Source: Thaumasiovibrio subtropicus (lineage in GTDB: Bacteria > Pseudomonadota > Gammaproteobacteria > Enterobacterales > Vibrionaceae). Taken from it: a stretch of DNA of 64,000 nt. The notes beneath the pieces are model-generated. The model was not told the origin of the DNA, ran no database searches, and worked only from the letters and a program-made list of their open reading frames with translations. Positions 16,847 to 25,222 of this stretch are shown one piece after another; positions within the stretch are counted from its first letter, which is position 1, and every line of letters starts with the position of its first letter. Made by a program: the position numbers and the translations under genes. The stretch is from positions 1,178,001-1,242,000 of the forward strand of contig NZ_AP023055.1 in NCBI RefSeq assembly GCF_019703835.1. The letters run 5' to 3'.

Positions 16847-18004
16847 TTATTGCGTAAATGGATAGATGTTGACACCCTGCACAACACGATTCACTTCCCC
16901 ACTTGGGCACGGATTGTCCGGGCCAATTCCCAGCGATAGTGAACGTGTAAATGCATAAATCTGTGCAAACATCAGGAACGGAAACGCTAGGGTGGCGTCA
17001 TCCGCACCGTCGAACTCAGGGATTTGCACGTACGCGCCTTCAGCGATGACGGAATCAACGTCCGTCGTCAGTGCGACAACGCTTAGTGCTTGATTATCGT
17101 TACGAAGCTCTTGGAGAAGATCGAGGTCATAACGACGCGTATAAGGGTCATTGGAGATAAAGACAAAAATGATACTCTTCTCGTCGACGACGGATTTAGG
17201 GCCATGACGAAAACCCACTGGTGAGTCAAAACTCACGAGTAACTTACCCGCTGTCAGCTCCAGTAACTTAAGTGCGGATTCTTGAGCAACGCCTTGTAAG
17301 CTACCACTGCCAAGGTAAATCACCTTGTTGGCATCGAGTGACGCAATCGTCGTCATCGTATCGAGGCTGTTTGATAAGAAGTGATTGCATGCCGTCATTA
17401 CAGGAGTAAAGCGTGCTGCATGAAACTCTTCAGGTAGCAGCGCACATAAACATGTCACCATCATGCTAGTCAGGCTGCTTGTCATCGCGAAGCTGACATC
17501 GTTTGTTTCTGGTGGCATTAATAACGCTAAACTGTGCTTGTCATCTTTTGCACGTTGATAAAGGCGACCGTCTTCATTACAGGTGATCACCAAATGGTAA
17601 CAGTCATCGATTAGCTGGCTTGCCAGCTCTACCGCTGCAACGCTCTCTGGGCTATTACCAGAGCGAGCGAACGACACCACCAAGGTTGGGCTATTTTCTG
17701 CGAAATACTCGTTAGGGTCAGTCACGATATCGGTGGTGGCGATCGCTTCAATTCTGCGTTTCATTTTTCCGGTTAGATAAGGGGCCAATGCACGTCCGGC
17801 AAAAGCCGATGTGCCGGCTCCTGTCAGTACGATACGGCCATTCTCTAACGCGAGAAACTCACTAATAAAGCGGTTGATTTGTTCTTGTTGTGGTTCTAAT
17901 GATTGGATTGCTTTTTGCCAAGACGTAGGTTGTTGGGAAATTTCTTTCGCCGTAGCCAATGCGTTTTTACTTACTAACTGCTGTTCAGAAATATTCAAAT
18001 ACAT
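16847..18004 (-). CDS. agaS: Galactosamine-6-phosphate deaminase/isomerase (SIS family)
   Basis: 385 residues, about the length of E. coli AgaS. Two SIS domains: VLTGAGTSAFAGRAL and SFARSGNSPESVAAV in the first, VIYLGSGSLQGVAQE and GFRHGPKSVVD in the second. AgaS converts galactosamine-6-P to tagatose-6-P and ammonia. No tagatose-6-P kinase gene (agaK-like) is recognised in the operon, so a kinase encoded elsewhere must supply that step. Confidence 0.88.
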   Translation of the reverse strand: MYLNISEQQLVSKNALATAKEISQQPTSWQKAIQSLEPQQEQINRFISEFLALENGRIVLTGAGTSAFAGRALAPYLTGKMKRRIEAIATTDIVTDPNEYFAENSPTLVVSFARSGNSPESVAAVELASQLIDDCYHLVITCNEDGRLYQRAKDDKHSLALLMPPETNDVSFAMTSSLTSMMVTCLCALLPEEFHAARFTPVMTACNHFLSNSLDTMTTIASLDANKVIYLGSGSLQGVAQESALKLLELTAGKLLVSFDSPVGFRHGPKSVVDEKSIIFVFISNDPYTRRYDLDLLQELRNDNQALSVVALTTDVDSVIAEGAYVQIPEFDGADDATLAFPFLMFAQIYAFTRSLSLGIGPDNPCPSGEVNRVVQGVNIYPFTQ

Positions 18005-18019
18005 AATGTTTGCCTTATC

Positions 18020-19297
18020 TTAACGACGACATGCTTGGGCATAGACGGCTGTAACTTCGCCAATCTTGTCTAAGATGATTGCCTTGGGATCGTTTTTAAT
18101 GCTTCCCTGCCGAATCGCTTGAAACTGTACGGGTAAGTACTGACTGATGAGTGGCAAAGGAATAGGTTGAGTGCTGAGGTTTTTTAACAACACATCCAGA
18201 CACTGGTTGACCTTTTCGTCTGGCCAGTAGTAGCGAATGCGGTCGGAGAAACTAAAGCTGCGTGCAAATCGCTGTGCTTCTGCATCCCCTTCGTAATAGC
18301 CCTGCCAGTACTTCGGCTCTGCATGCATCGCGCCTTCAAGCACTTGACGTAAACCTGAGCAATGACGCGAGGAAACAAGCTCCTCTTCAATACAAGAGAG
18401 GGCAAACAAGGCCTCACGGAGTGCAAAGGTCAATGCTGGGCCGACTTTCAAAATGGCAAAGTGATCGCGAACGAGCTGCTGGTAAGCTTGCGGGGTTTGG
18501 TAATCTGTTGAATGTGCTTCAAAGACGATGTTCGGATAGCTTTCTACCACGCGGCTCAATTGCACCGCTTTTTCCGGACGATAGTCAATCACACCTTGAT
18601 GATCAAACTCCACACCCGGTTGAACAACAACCCCTATCACACGGGTCCAAGCTTCACTTAATCCCAGGTCAGCAAATGCTGCATAGTGGGTTTCGATGGT
18701 TTCCACCGCGGCACTGGCACTGGTCACTTCTAGCGTATCTAACTCTTCTGCCGCCCCGCCCGGCACAGGCACTTCCGTACCAATAACATAAAGTAGATTT
18801 GACTCACCAAACGTTGCTAATGCCGTCTCTTCAGCAACGGTAGCTAATCGTGCGGCACGCTGCGCGACGATAAAGTCAGTCAACGGAACTTCATCTCCCT
18901 TACAACTCATGCTGCAATCAAGATGAATCTTAGTGAAACCCGCCGCAACATAGGCCGCTATTTGATTTTCGGCATTTTTCATTGCCGATTCTGCATCTAA
19001 ACCTTGCCAACGGTTGGGGCCTAAGTGATCACCACCTAAAATAAGGCGCGTCAGTGGGAAGCCAGCTTGTTGCGCATAGCCTTCTACCATGTTGCGAAAA
19101 TCTGCCGGCGTCATGCCTGTATAACCACCAAACTGATCCACTTGATTCGACGTAGCTTCAATTAACAACGCGCTGTTATCACGGATGGCTTGTTGAATCG
19201 CGGCTTCAATCACCAGCGGATGGGCTGAGCATACAGAGTAGATGCCCGTCGCCTTTCCTGTTTTGTGTTCCTTGATAATATCTGCGAGACAGCTCAT
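18020..19297 (-). CDS. agaZ: Tagatose-1,6-bisphosphate aldolase accessory subunit
   Basis: 425 residues, KbaZ/GatZ family (E. coli KbaZ is close to this length). Motifs: GIYSVCSAHPLVIEAA, LIEATSNQVDQFGGYTGM (start LIEATSNQVDQ), LGGDHLGPNRWQ, HLDCSMSCKGD, GTEVPVPGGA, FEAHSTDYQT and LKVGPALTFALREA. It supports activity and stability of the AgaY catalytic subunit. First gene of the aga operon, divergent from agaR across a 300-base operator region. Confidence 0.9.
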   Translation of the reverse strand: MSCLADIIKEHKTGKATGIYSVCSAHPLVIEAAIQQAIRDNSALLIEATSNQVDQFGGYTGMTPADFRNMVEGYAQQAGFPLTRLILGGDHLGPNRWQGLDAESAMKNAENQIAAYVAAGFTKIHLDCSMSCKGDEVPLTDFIVAQRAARLATVAEETALATFGESNLLYVIGTEVPVPGGAAEELDTLEVTSASAAVETIETHYAAFADLGLSEAWTRVIGVVVQPGVEFDHQGVIDYRPEKAVQLSRVVESYPNIVFEAHSTDYQTPQAYQQLVRDHFAILKVGPALTFALREALFALSCIEEELVSSRHCSGLRQVLEGAMHAEPKYWQGYYEGDAEAQRFARSFSFSDRIRYYWPDEKVNQCLDVLLKNLSTQPIPLPLISQYLPVQFQAIRQGSIKNDPKAIILDKIGEVTAVYAQACRR

Positions 19298-19311
19298 TGC
19301 TTTTCCTTACA

Positions 19312-19530
19312 TCCATTAATCTGTCGTTTTCGTTTCTTTAAAAACCATACTCCCCCACCAAACGAAAGGAAACAAAAGAAAACAATAACCACAACAATGA
19401 TCACAAAAAGAAACCACAAGCCTTCAAAAGTGACCAATCGCCTAGACAACGAAACAAAGAAGCGTATGCTTTTTAACATAAACGGCGTAACAACAAGAAA
19501 AGAAAAAGAAACCGAAAGGTAAGAAAAGGT
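19312..19530. promoter_or_regulatory. agaR/agaZ divergent control region with GAAA-rich operator tracts
   Basis: The 300-base intergenic stretch is full of GAAA/TTTC repeats: TTTTCGTTTCTTT (19326-19338), CGAAAGGAAACAAAAGAAAAC (starting at 19362, CGAAAGGAAAC), AACGAAACAAAG (19449-19460) and GAAAAAGAAACCGAAAG (19501-19517). This is the composition of E. coli AgaR operators. Several sites would allow control of both divergent genes. Confidence 0.55.
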
Positions 19531-19597
19531 TTTGGGGTTTCTATTTTCTGTTTGCGTCGTTATAATCACTTCAAGTCAGATTAAAGAGATAATAAGA

Positions 19598-20374
19598 ATG
19601 AAAAACACCAGCGAGAGGCGAGAGCACACAATTGCACTGCTCAAGCAGCATGGCAGCGTTCAGGTGACTGACCTGTCTAAACAATTTGGGGTTTCTGCGG
19701 TTACAATACGCAATGATTTAGCGGCACTCGAAAAGCAAGGTATCGCAACCCGCGCCTATGGCGGCGCTTATCTTCAAGACAGTGAGATACGCCCGACTGA
19801 ACATTCTGTTGCAGACAAGAATCAGCTCAATAAGTCAATTAAGCAAAAGATAGCAGAAGCGGCGGTTGAACTGATCGAGTCTGGTGACACGCTCATCTTG
19901 GACTCAGGTACCACCACCTACTGCATCGCAGAGGCCTTACAAACCGCGAATGATCTTGTGGTGATGACCAATGGCTTGAATATCGCTAACGCGCTGTTTC
20001 CCGCAGAAGAAGTCGACGTCATCCTTATTGGCGGTGAACTGCGTCGCAAATCCATGTCTTTCTTTGGCATGCAAGCCGAAAGCGTTTTAGAGCATTATCA
20101 TTTCAATAAGTTGTTTTTGGGTGTGGATGGTTTCAATCTCGAAAGGGGTATCACCACACACAACGAAAACGAAGCACGTTTAAATCGCAAAATGTGTGAT
20201 ATCGCAGATGAAGTCATCGCGGTGACCGATTCATCTAAGTTTGGCAAAATTAGCCTGCATAAGATTCTCGAAACAGCACGTATCGACAAGGTTATTACCG
20301 ATTCGGGCATTCCCGATGAATACTTACAAGGTTTAAAGCGACAAGGGGTTCCGGTAATTTTGGTTGATGCGTAG
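19598..20374 (+). CDS. agaR: DeoR-family repressor of the aga genes
   Basis: 258 residues from ATG 19598 (AGAGA upstream); the longer ORF from 19532 has an unlikely hydrophobic N-terminus. Winged helix at about 18-45 (VQVTDLSKQFGVSAVTIRNDL), then the DeoR sugar-phosphate-sensing domain (LDSGTTTYCIAEAL, VMTNGLNIANAL, GGELRRKSMSFFG, LFLGVDGF, TDSSKFG). Divergent from agaZ, so it probably represses the operon and the GH31 gene until an amino-sugar phosphate binds. Confidence 0.88.
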   Translation: MKNTSERREHTIALLKQHGSVQVTDLSKQFGVSAVTIRNDLAALEKQGIATRAYGGAYLQDSEIRPTEHSVADKNQLNKSIKQKIAEAAVELIESGDTLILDSGTTTYCIAEALQTANDLVVMTNGLNIANALFPAEEVDVILIGGELRRKSMSFFGMQAESVLEHYHFNKLFLGVDGFNLERGITTHNENEARLNRKMCDIADEVIAVTDSSKFGKISLHKILETARIDKVITDSGIPDEYLQGLKRQGVPVILVDA

Positions 20375-20443
20375 CGTTCACAACAACGCCGCAGACAACA
20401 AGTAACTCGCTGCTGCGACTGCCAGCAGCAGTACTTGTTAAGA

Positions 20444-20665
20444 TTAAAACCGTTTCATTAGCCCGGTATGTAGTGTCAAAAAGAAAGCTAAAATACACGT
20501 CACTTGCCACAATCCGTTGCTGTAGAAAGACACTTGGTTGCCAGACCAGACCCGCAGCGCGACATTAAACAACTCCCCTGTCACGCCCAGAACAACAACC
20601 GCAGACACATAGTAGCGCACAAATTCTGTGCAGTAACGTCCGATACCAGAGGCAAAACCCAACAT
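20444..20665 (-). CDS. Small two-helix membrane protein of unknown function
   Basis: 73 residues from ATG 20665 (AAAGGA 7 bases upstream); the upstream alternative at 20710 would run into the repeat. Two hydrophobic segments (YVSAVVVLGVTGELFNVAL and LWQVTCILAFFLTLHTGL). No family recognised. It converges on agaR. Confidence 0.55.
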   Translation of the reverse strand: MLGFASGIGRYCTEFVRYYVSAVVVLGVTGELFNVALRVWSGNQVSFYSNGLWQVTCILAFFLTLHTGLMKRF

Positions 20666-20701
20666 AGCTTTCCTTTGTAGTTGGCAGAATGATAAGACAG
20701 A

Positions 20702-20965
20702 TATACTCAAACCACCTCAAGATGCTTGTTCAGCGAGAGTTTCTAGGCTTGTCAACAAGGCACTGTTTTGTAGATCTAGTGGACTAAATCAAAAAACAGT
20801 AACGACGGTGGCGAGCCTAGAAAACTCGCCCTTCGGGAAGCGACTAGCGCCCCGATTTCTGCGTTAAAGGTGTTTGAAAGGGAAAGCCATTCCTTCACAC
20901 CTTTGCCTTGAACTCGACGCGCTAGGCCGCTTCTGAATCCTGCATCTTGAGGTGGTTTGAGTATA
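20702..20965. repeat. Long intergenic repeat, copy 1, with perfect 24-base terminal inverted repeats
   Basis: About 264 bases bounded by TATACTCAAACCACCTCAAG(ATGC) at 20702-20725 and its exact reverse complement at 20942-20965. The interior has short complementary blocks (TTTCTAGGCTTGTC, GAGCCTAGAAAACTCG) and no ORF. A second, about 85% similar copy follows at 21074. It looks like a non-autonomous MITE-like or ERIC-like element. Confidence 0.85.
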
Positions 20966-21073
20966 ATACGTAAGATCTCGCTTGCCTTTCAGACAGAAAA
21001 TGCCTTATTTGTACTCAACCTGCCTCAAGGGACTCCCCGATTCAACACGCCGCGACCCTAGGCATCTTGACAG

Positions 21074-21343
21074 TATACTCAAGTCTCCTCAAGATGCTTG
21101 TTCAGCGAGAATTTCTAGGCTTGTCAGCAAGGCACTGCTTTGAAGGTCTAGTGAACTAAATCGAAAAGCAGTAACACAGATGACGAGCCTAGAAAACTCG
21201 CCCAGAGGGAAGCGCCTAGCGCCCCGATTTCTGTGTTAAAGGTATTTGAAAGGGGAAAGCCATTCCTTCACACCTTTGCCTTGAACTCGATGCGCTAGTC
21301 CGCTTCTGAAGCCTGCATCTTGAGGTGACTTGACTTGAGTATA
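21074..21343. repeat. Long intergenic repeat, copy 2
   Basis: Same organisation as copy 1: left end TATACTCAAGTCTCCTCAAG, right end GCATCTTGAGGTGACTTGAC followed by TTGAGTATA. The interior is almost colinear with copy 1. The 100 bases between the copies (21012-21072) contain degenerate repeat pieces (ACTCAACCTGCCTCAAGG, GGCATCTTGAC), perhaps a decayed third copy. Confidence 0.8.
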
Positions 21344-21439
21344 TAACTGCCTCCTTACTCATTAAAGGCATGATTTAGGCAGGAAAGCACAGAAAGTTGA
21401 AATATAGTCAAAAGTACTTTCCTTTTTTATTTAATTCGG

Positions 21440-21520
21440 TAGAATCGCCGCCCCACAAATCAAAGCAAGGTTGTTCTTTGATTTATTCACGCGCGACTTG
21501 CGCGTTTTGCTCTTTAATAA
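21440..21520 (+). promoter_or_regulatory. rRNA-operon-like promoter discriminator and BoxA leader
   Basis: TAGAAT (21440-21445) is followed by a GC-rich discriminator (CGCCGCCCC). Two hairpins come next (AAATCAAAG/CTTTGATTT and CGCGC/GCGCG), then TGCTCTTTAATAA (21508-21520), very like the BoxA antitermination element TGCTCTTTAACA of rRNA leaders. Instead of 16S rRNA, a kinase gene starts at 21541. The -35 element is weak. Confidence 0.5.
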
Positions 21521-21540
21521 TCTGACAATGGAATTAGACC

Positions 21541-22095
21541 ATGAAACGCATTAATGTGATCGGCACCAGTGGTAGTGGAAAGTCAACATTCAGTAGAAAA
21601 CTCTCACAAGCAATGGGATGTAAGTATATAGAGATGGACGAGCTGTTTTGGCAGCCCAACTGGAAAACCTCAAGCGATAGCGTATTTTTTAAAAAGCTTG
21701 AGAACGCCATCGATGCCGACAGCTGGGTGCTTGACGGTAATTACAACCGCACCAACTCGATTAAATGGTCTAAAGCAGATACCATTGTCTGGATTGACTA
21801 TTCCTTTACACGTACTTTCTATCAAGCGCTAATGCGCGCAATTAAACGGATCGCGGCTGGCCAAGAGTTATGGCCAAACACGGGCAATAAAGAGACCTTT
21901 TTAAAAACATTTTTCCATCGCGATTCTATTATTTTGTGGACATTGAAAAACTACAGAAAGAATAAACTTCGTTACTCAGCTATCGCGTATCTGCAACACA
22001 AGCCGAATCTACGCGTCATTCGCCTCTGCTCACCAAAGGAGGTAAATGCGTTCTTTAATTATTTAGAGAAGCAGCGAAAATCTATCACTCAGTAA
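21541..22095 (+). CDS. P-loop nucleotide kinase-like protein (adenylate-kinase/FlaR type)
   Basis: 184 residues. Walker A GTSGSGKST at 8-16, then MDELFWQPNW and WVLDGNYNRT, typical of the small adenylate-kinase-like family sometimes annotated as topology modulation protein FlaR. A lid-like basic region and DTIVWIDYSF (Walker B-like) follow. Substrate unknown. It starts 20 bases after an rRNA-leader-like BoxA sequence and ends before a terminator hairpin. Confidence 0.75.
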   Translation: MKRINVIGTSGSGKSTFSRKLSQAMGCKYIEMDELFWQPNWKTSSDSVFFKKLENAIDADSWVLDGNYNRTNSIKWSKADTIVWIDYSFTRTFYQALMRAIKRIAAGQELWPNTGNKETFLKTFFHRDSIILWTLKNYRKNKLRYSAIAYLQHKPNLRVIRLCSPKEVNAFFNYLEKQRKSITQ

Positions 22096-22151
22096 CCTTA
22101 ACTTTTTTAAGTTAGGACTTCTTTCAATTTACCGTAGACACGATTACGCAG

Positions 22152-22183
22152 TCAGTGCCACACAATGGCACTGCACGCTTTTC
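22152..22183 (+). terminator. Terminator after the kinase-like gene
   Basis: CAGTGCC/GGCACTG stem (22152-22172) with a 7-base loop, followed by CACGCTTTTCTT. Confidence 0.6.
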
Positions 22184-22205
22184 TTATACTTAAGTTGCTA
22201 GCTAG

Positions 22206-22619
22206 TCAATTCACTACGACAACTGTTTTAGCTAGCATGTCACCTAACCGCTGTCTTTTTTGACCCAGTATAAACATTGCATCAATGATACCAATTAGCG
22301 GCGTCAGAAAATTACGCGCAAGTGACTGCGGGAAGCTACAACTCTTGCCTGTCACTGAATCGATCACAGAGATCCCTAGTAACTTCTTACCAAGACTTTG
22401 CCCGTTCGCTAAACCATCAGAAAACAAGAAATATAACGCTGCCGCAGAAAAGGCACTCAAACTAGACGTATTCTGAGATACACCAAGAACATCCCCTAGC
22501 CAAAGCATGAACATGAATATTGAAAAACTGATCACACTATCAATGACTTGTCCTAAGTAACGAAGCCCCGGGCTAGCAAGCCTGCGTGGCTCTATACTCG
22601 AATCTCTCTCTGCTTTCAC
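22206..22619 (-). CDS. RDD-family membrane protein
   Basis: 137 residues. RYLGQVIDSVISF at the N-terminus, NGQSLGKKLLGISVID in the middle and QRLGDMLAKTVVV at the end are the RDD-domain landmarks. Three membrane segments. Function unknown; some RDD proteins are linked to ion transport. Preceded by a decayed acetyltransferase fragment. Confidence 0.8.
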   Translation of the reverse strand: MKAERDSSIEPRRLASPGLRYLGQVIDSVISFSIFMFMLWLGDVLGVSQNTSSLSAFSAAALYFLFSDGLANGQSLGKKLLGISVIDSVTGKSCSFPQSLARNFLTPLIGIIDAMFILGQKRQRLGDMLAKTVVVVN

Positions 22620-22639
22620 TTTTTCTCCTCCCTGTCATA

Positions 22640-22780
22640 CCTACTTTAGCGTAAACGTTTGTACTGCTTAGCTCTCCTGATGTCAGCCTCTGCTCATTAC
22701 GCAATACTCCTTCAAGTACGAAGCCGCAACGCTCTGCTTTAGAAAGACTACCATAGCCAACTCTTGTCGTTCTAAGCCAA
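22640..22780 (-). pseudogene. GNAT acetyltransferase relic with internal deletion
   Basis: In one reverse frame, YWLRTTRVGYG (typical beta-strand end before the acetyl-CoA loop of RimJ/RimL-type GNATs) is joined directly to SKAERCGFVLEGVLRNEQRL and VYAKV, the normal C-terminus. The roughly 40 residues that belong between them are gone and there is no intact N-terminus. The open frame reaches 22573 and overlaps the RDD start, so it is most likely a relic, not a functional gene. Confidence 0.65.
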
Positions 22781-22874
22781 TAATCCACTTTAAAAAAGGA
22801 AGTGACTTTGTCCCGAATTATGAGCCTTATGGCACCATGAAAATACACTGTAATTTTATCTACAATTGAATACA

Positions 22875-22900
22875 TTCAAACCACCTTCAAGGCTCGCCAT
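22875..22900. repeat. Decayed end of the ATACTCAA repeat family
   Basis: ATTCAAACCACCTTCAAGG resembles the terminal repeat of the elements at 20702 and 21074; no full element can be traced. Confidence 0.4.
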
Positions 22901-23013
22901 CGCTTCTTTTGTGGTTTTGAGCGGTGCTAACTCAGTCAACGCATTTGGGAACTAAGGAAGATAAACTCCATGATCTTTCTATTTTTCAAATATAGATTTC
23001 TACCCATATTCAA

Positions 23014-23793
23014 TTACATTGGCGCTGCTTGCAAATTCTCTAGCGGCGGCAATGCGCCATCAAATGAGCCTTTTGCCGCCATAAAACCAAACGTATAAGG
23101 GCGAGTATTTAAATGTACGCGGGTGGCTTGCTGTTGACTTTGACGCAGCATCTTGAACATCCAGTCTTTAAGTTGTTGATTGATTTCACTGAATTCTTCT
23201 TCCGTTAACTCCGCTTTCAAAGAGATAAGAAAGGCGGCTTTGTCATCTGCGGTCACCCCTTCCACACGCTGTTGTAGCAAACAGAGGCGTTGGCGGGTGA
23301 AAAACGAGGGAAATTGCGCCCCCTGTGCAAAAGCGGTGTGGCCCGGCTTCAACACTTTCACTTGATTGTGAATCCCAAGTTCAATCAGAGCGACGCACTC
23401 AAGGTGGCGAAGATAACGATATACGGATACCTCTTCTAGCTGATATTTCTCGGTGATCTCTGCAACAGTTAAACGATCAACCGCCAACTTACTCCAAAAC
23501 GTAAACAAGGCAGGCAATGCCATAAAAGCGCGATCTTGTTCGTCAGTGAACATAGCTAAGGTATGCACATTTTCTTCTGCCGTTTCGATCAATTTCGATA
23601 GCGGGTATTCAATCAAGGTTGTGATAGAGACTAAACGCTGCAAAGACAGCGGTTGAGCATTGTTCAGCAATCGCTTTACTGTCACCTCGGAGAGATCAAG
23701 TGTCATTGCCAACTCACGATAGGAAAGACCACTTCGTTTCAATTCAAGCTTTAACAGCCGACACACCTCTTGGGCAATTTGCTTGTCCATCAT
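23014..23793 (-). CDS. XRE-type transcriptional regulator of the neighbouring MFS gene
   Basis: 259 residues. An N-terminal helix-turn-helix (LSYRELAMTLDLSEVTVKRLL, about residues 22-43) is followed by a second DNA-binding-like segment (LTVAEITEKYQLEEVSVYRYL) and an undefined C-terminal domain. Divergent from an MFS transporter across 124 bases that contain ATCAAACGATAC-like sequence. Control of that transporter is inferred from position. Confidence 0.75.
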   Translation of the reverse strand: MMDKQIAQEVCRLLKLELKRSGLSYRELAMTLDLSEVTVKRLLNNAQPLSLQRLVSITTLIEYPLSKLIETAEENVHTLAMFTDEQDRAFMALPALFTFWSKLAVDRLTVAEITEKYQLEEVSVYRYLRHLECVALIELGIHNQVKVLKPGHTAFAQGAQFPSFFTRQRLCLLQQRVEGVTADDKAAFLISLKAELTEEEFSEINQQLKDWMFKMLRQSQQQATRVHLNTRPYTFGFMAAKGSFDGALPPLENLQAAPM

Positions 23794-23917
23794 TCCCTCA
23801 TCTGATCACTCATAAGACCATCAATGTATCATCAAACGATACAAATATTCTTTTAATTGCATAAATGAATCAAATATAGACCATGACGTTTACACAAACG
23901 CAAGATGTAGGAATCCA

Positions 23918-25162
23918 ATGACACCGAAACAACTCACCCGACAATTTTGTCTGCAACAAGCCTTACATTGGGCAATCACTGGCATCGGTATTCCTGTCAT
24001 CATATTGTTATTTCAGGCAAAAGGTTTGAGCCTGTTTGACATAGGCATTGTGATGGCTGCTTGGATAGGGAGTACCACACTATTAGAAATTCCGTTGGGT
24101 AGTGTGGCAGACAAATATGGACGACGCAGCACCTACATCTTGTCATTATGGGTGAGCATCTTAGGCAATATGCTGCTCCTTGCTGCCAATCATTTGCTTA
24201 GCATCACCCTCGCTGCAACACTGCTTGGAGCCGCCAGAGCGCTCTATTCAGGGACACTCGATGCATGGTTTTATCAACGGTTTCATGAACTCAATGACGA
24301 TCAGCCCGATAACTTTCATTCCGCATTGGCTAAGGTCAATATTGCTGTCACGCTGGGTTTGGCCTTCGGGGCATTGATTGGTGGCGCCCTACCGGAATGG
24401 TATGCGACGTTTTCAAGCTCTGCGGCTCATGGGTATAACTTAAATGTCGTCCTTATTATTTTTGCGACCTTCGGCCTTGCACTGTTCACGATATTAGTTT
24501 TTGACAATGATAAACCTCAACAGCATGACACCATTTCTATAGACGCCCGAATCACCACAACAATGCGTCACGCGTTTCAACACCCCACATTAAAACGGCT
24601 GATGCAAACAACCTTAGTGATGGGTGCAACGCTCAGTTGCATCGAGAACTATTGGCAACCCTACTTGAATGACACCTTGCAATCGAAAAATACGATTATC
24701 TTCGGCCTACTCTCCGCACTCTATTTTGTCATGGCCGCGATTTCTTCTTGGCTATCGATGCCATTACTCAAGCTTTTTCACGGCTCTCACAAAATGCTCA
24801 TCACTAGCTCGCGCGTGCTTGCCGCAATTGCCTTAGTTTTACTTGCCAGCACAGCATCGATCATCACTTTCAGTTGCTTATATCTGTTGTTTTTCTTCTT
24901 CTTTTCACTTGGGGAAAACTCAGAATCGGTACTGATTCACCGCCATAGCGATGAACATGTTCGCGCTACCATGCTGTCGATTCATTCCTGTTTGGTCAGC
25001 TTAGGTGGGGTCGTCGCATCTCTCGCCTTTGGCTTCGTCTCTCAGCATGCGGGGATTGCGATAAGTTGGGTAAGCTGCGGCATCTTGTTACTGCTTTCAA
25101 GTGCCCTACTCTTACTGATTCCAAGCGCAGCAATAGATGGCGAGTTGATAAAAAACGGCTAA
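23918..25162 (+). CDS. Major facilitator superfamily transporter
   Basis: 414 residues, about 12 membrane segments. The MFS loop 2-3 signature appears as GSVADKYGRRSTY. Membrane segment 4-5 has ARALYSGTLDAWFYQRF, as in DHA-type multidrug exporters. Substrate unknown; a drug or metabolite exporter controlled by the divergent XRE regulator is likely. Confidence 0.82.
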   Translation: MTPKQLTRQFCLQQALHWAITGIGIPVIILLFQAKGLSLFDIGIVMAAWIGSTTLLEIPLGSVADKYGRRSTYILSLWVSILGNMLLLAANHLLSITLAATLLGAARALYSGTLDAWFYQRFHELNDDQPDNFHSALAKVNIAVTLGLAFGALIGGALPEWYATFSSSAAHGYNLNVVLIIFATFGLALFTILVFDNDKPQQHDTISIDARITTTMRHAFQHPTLKRLMQTTLVMGATLSCIENYWQPYLNDTLQSKNTIIFGLLSALYFVMAAISSWLSMPLLKLFHGSHKMLITSSRVLAAIALVLLASTASIITFSCLYLLFFFFFSLGENSESVLIHRHSDEHVRATMLSIHSCLVSLGGVVASLAFGFVSQHAGIAISWVSCGILLLLSSALLLLIPSAAIDGELIKNG

Positions 25163-25222
25163 AAACGTTAACGTACACAAGCACTCTAAAAAGCCGTGAA
25201 TCGCAGAGACTATCGCGTCCCT

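Noticed and set aside
20409..20429. GCTGCTG/CAGCAGC hairpin after agaR as terminator
   Set aside because: The stem is fair but no T run follows on either strand; not listed as a terminator.
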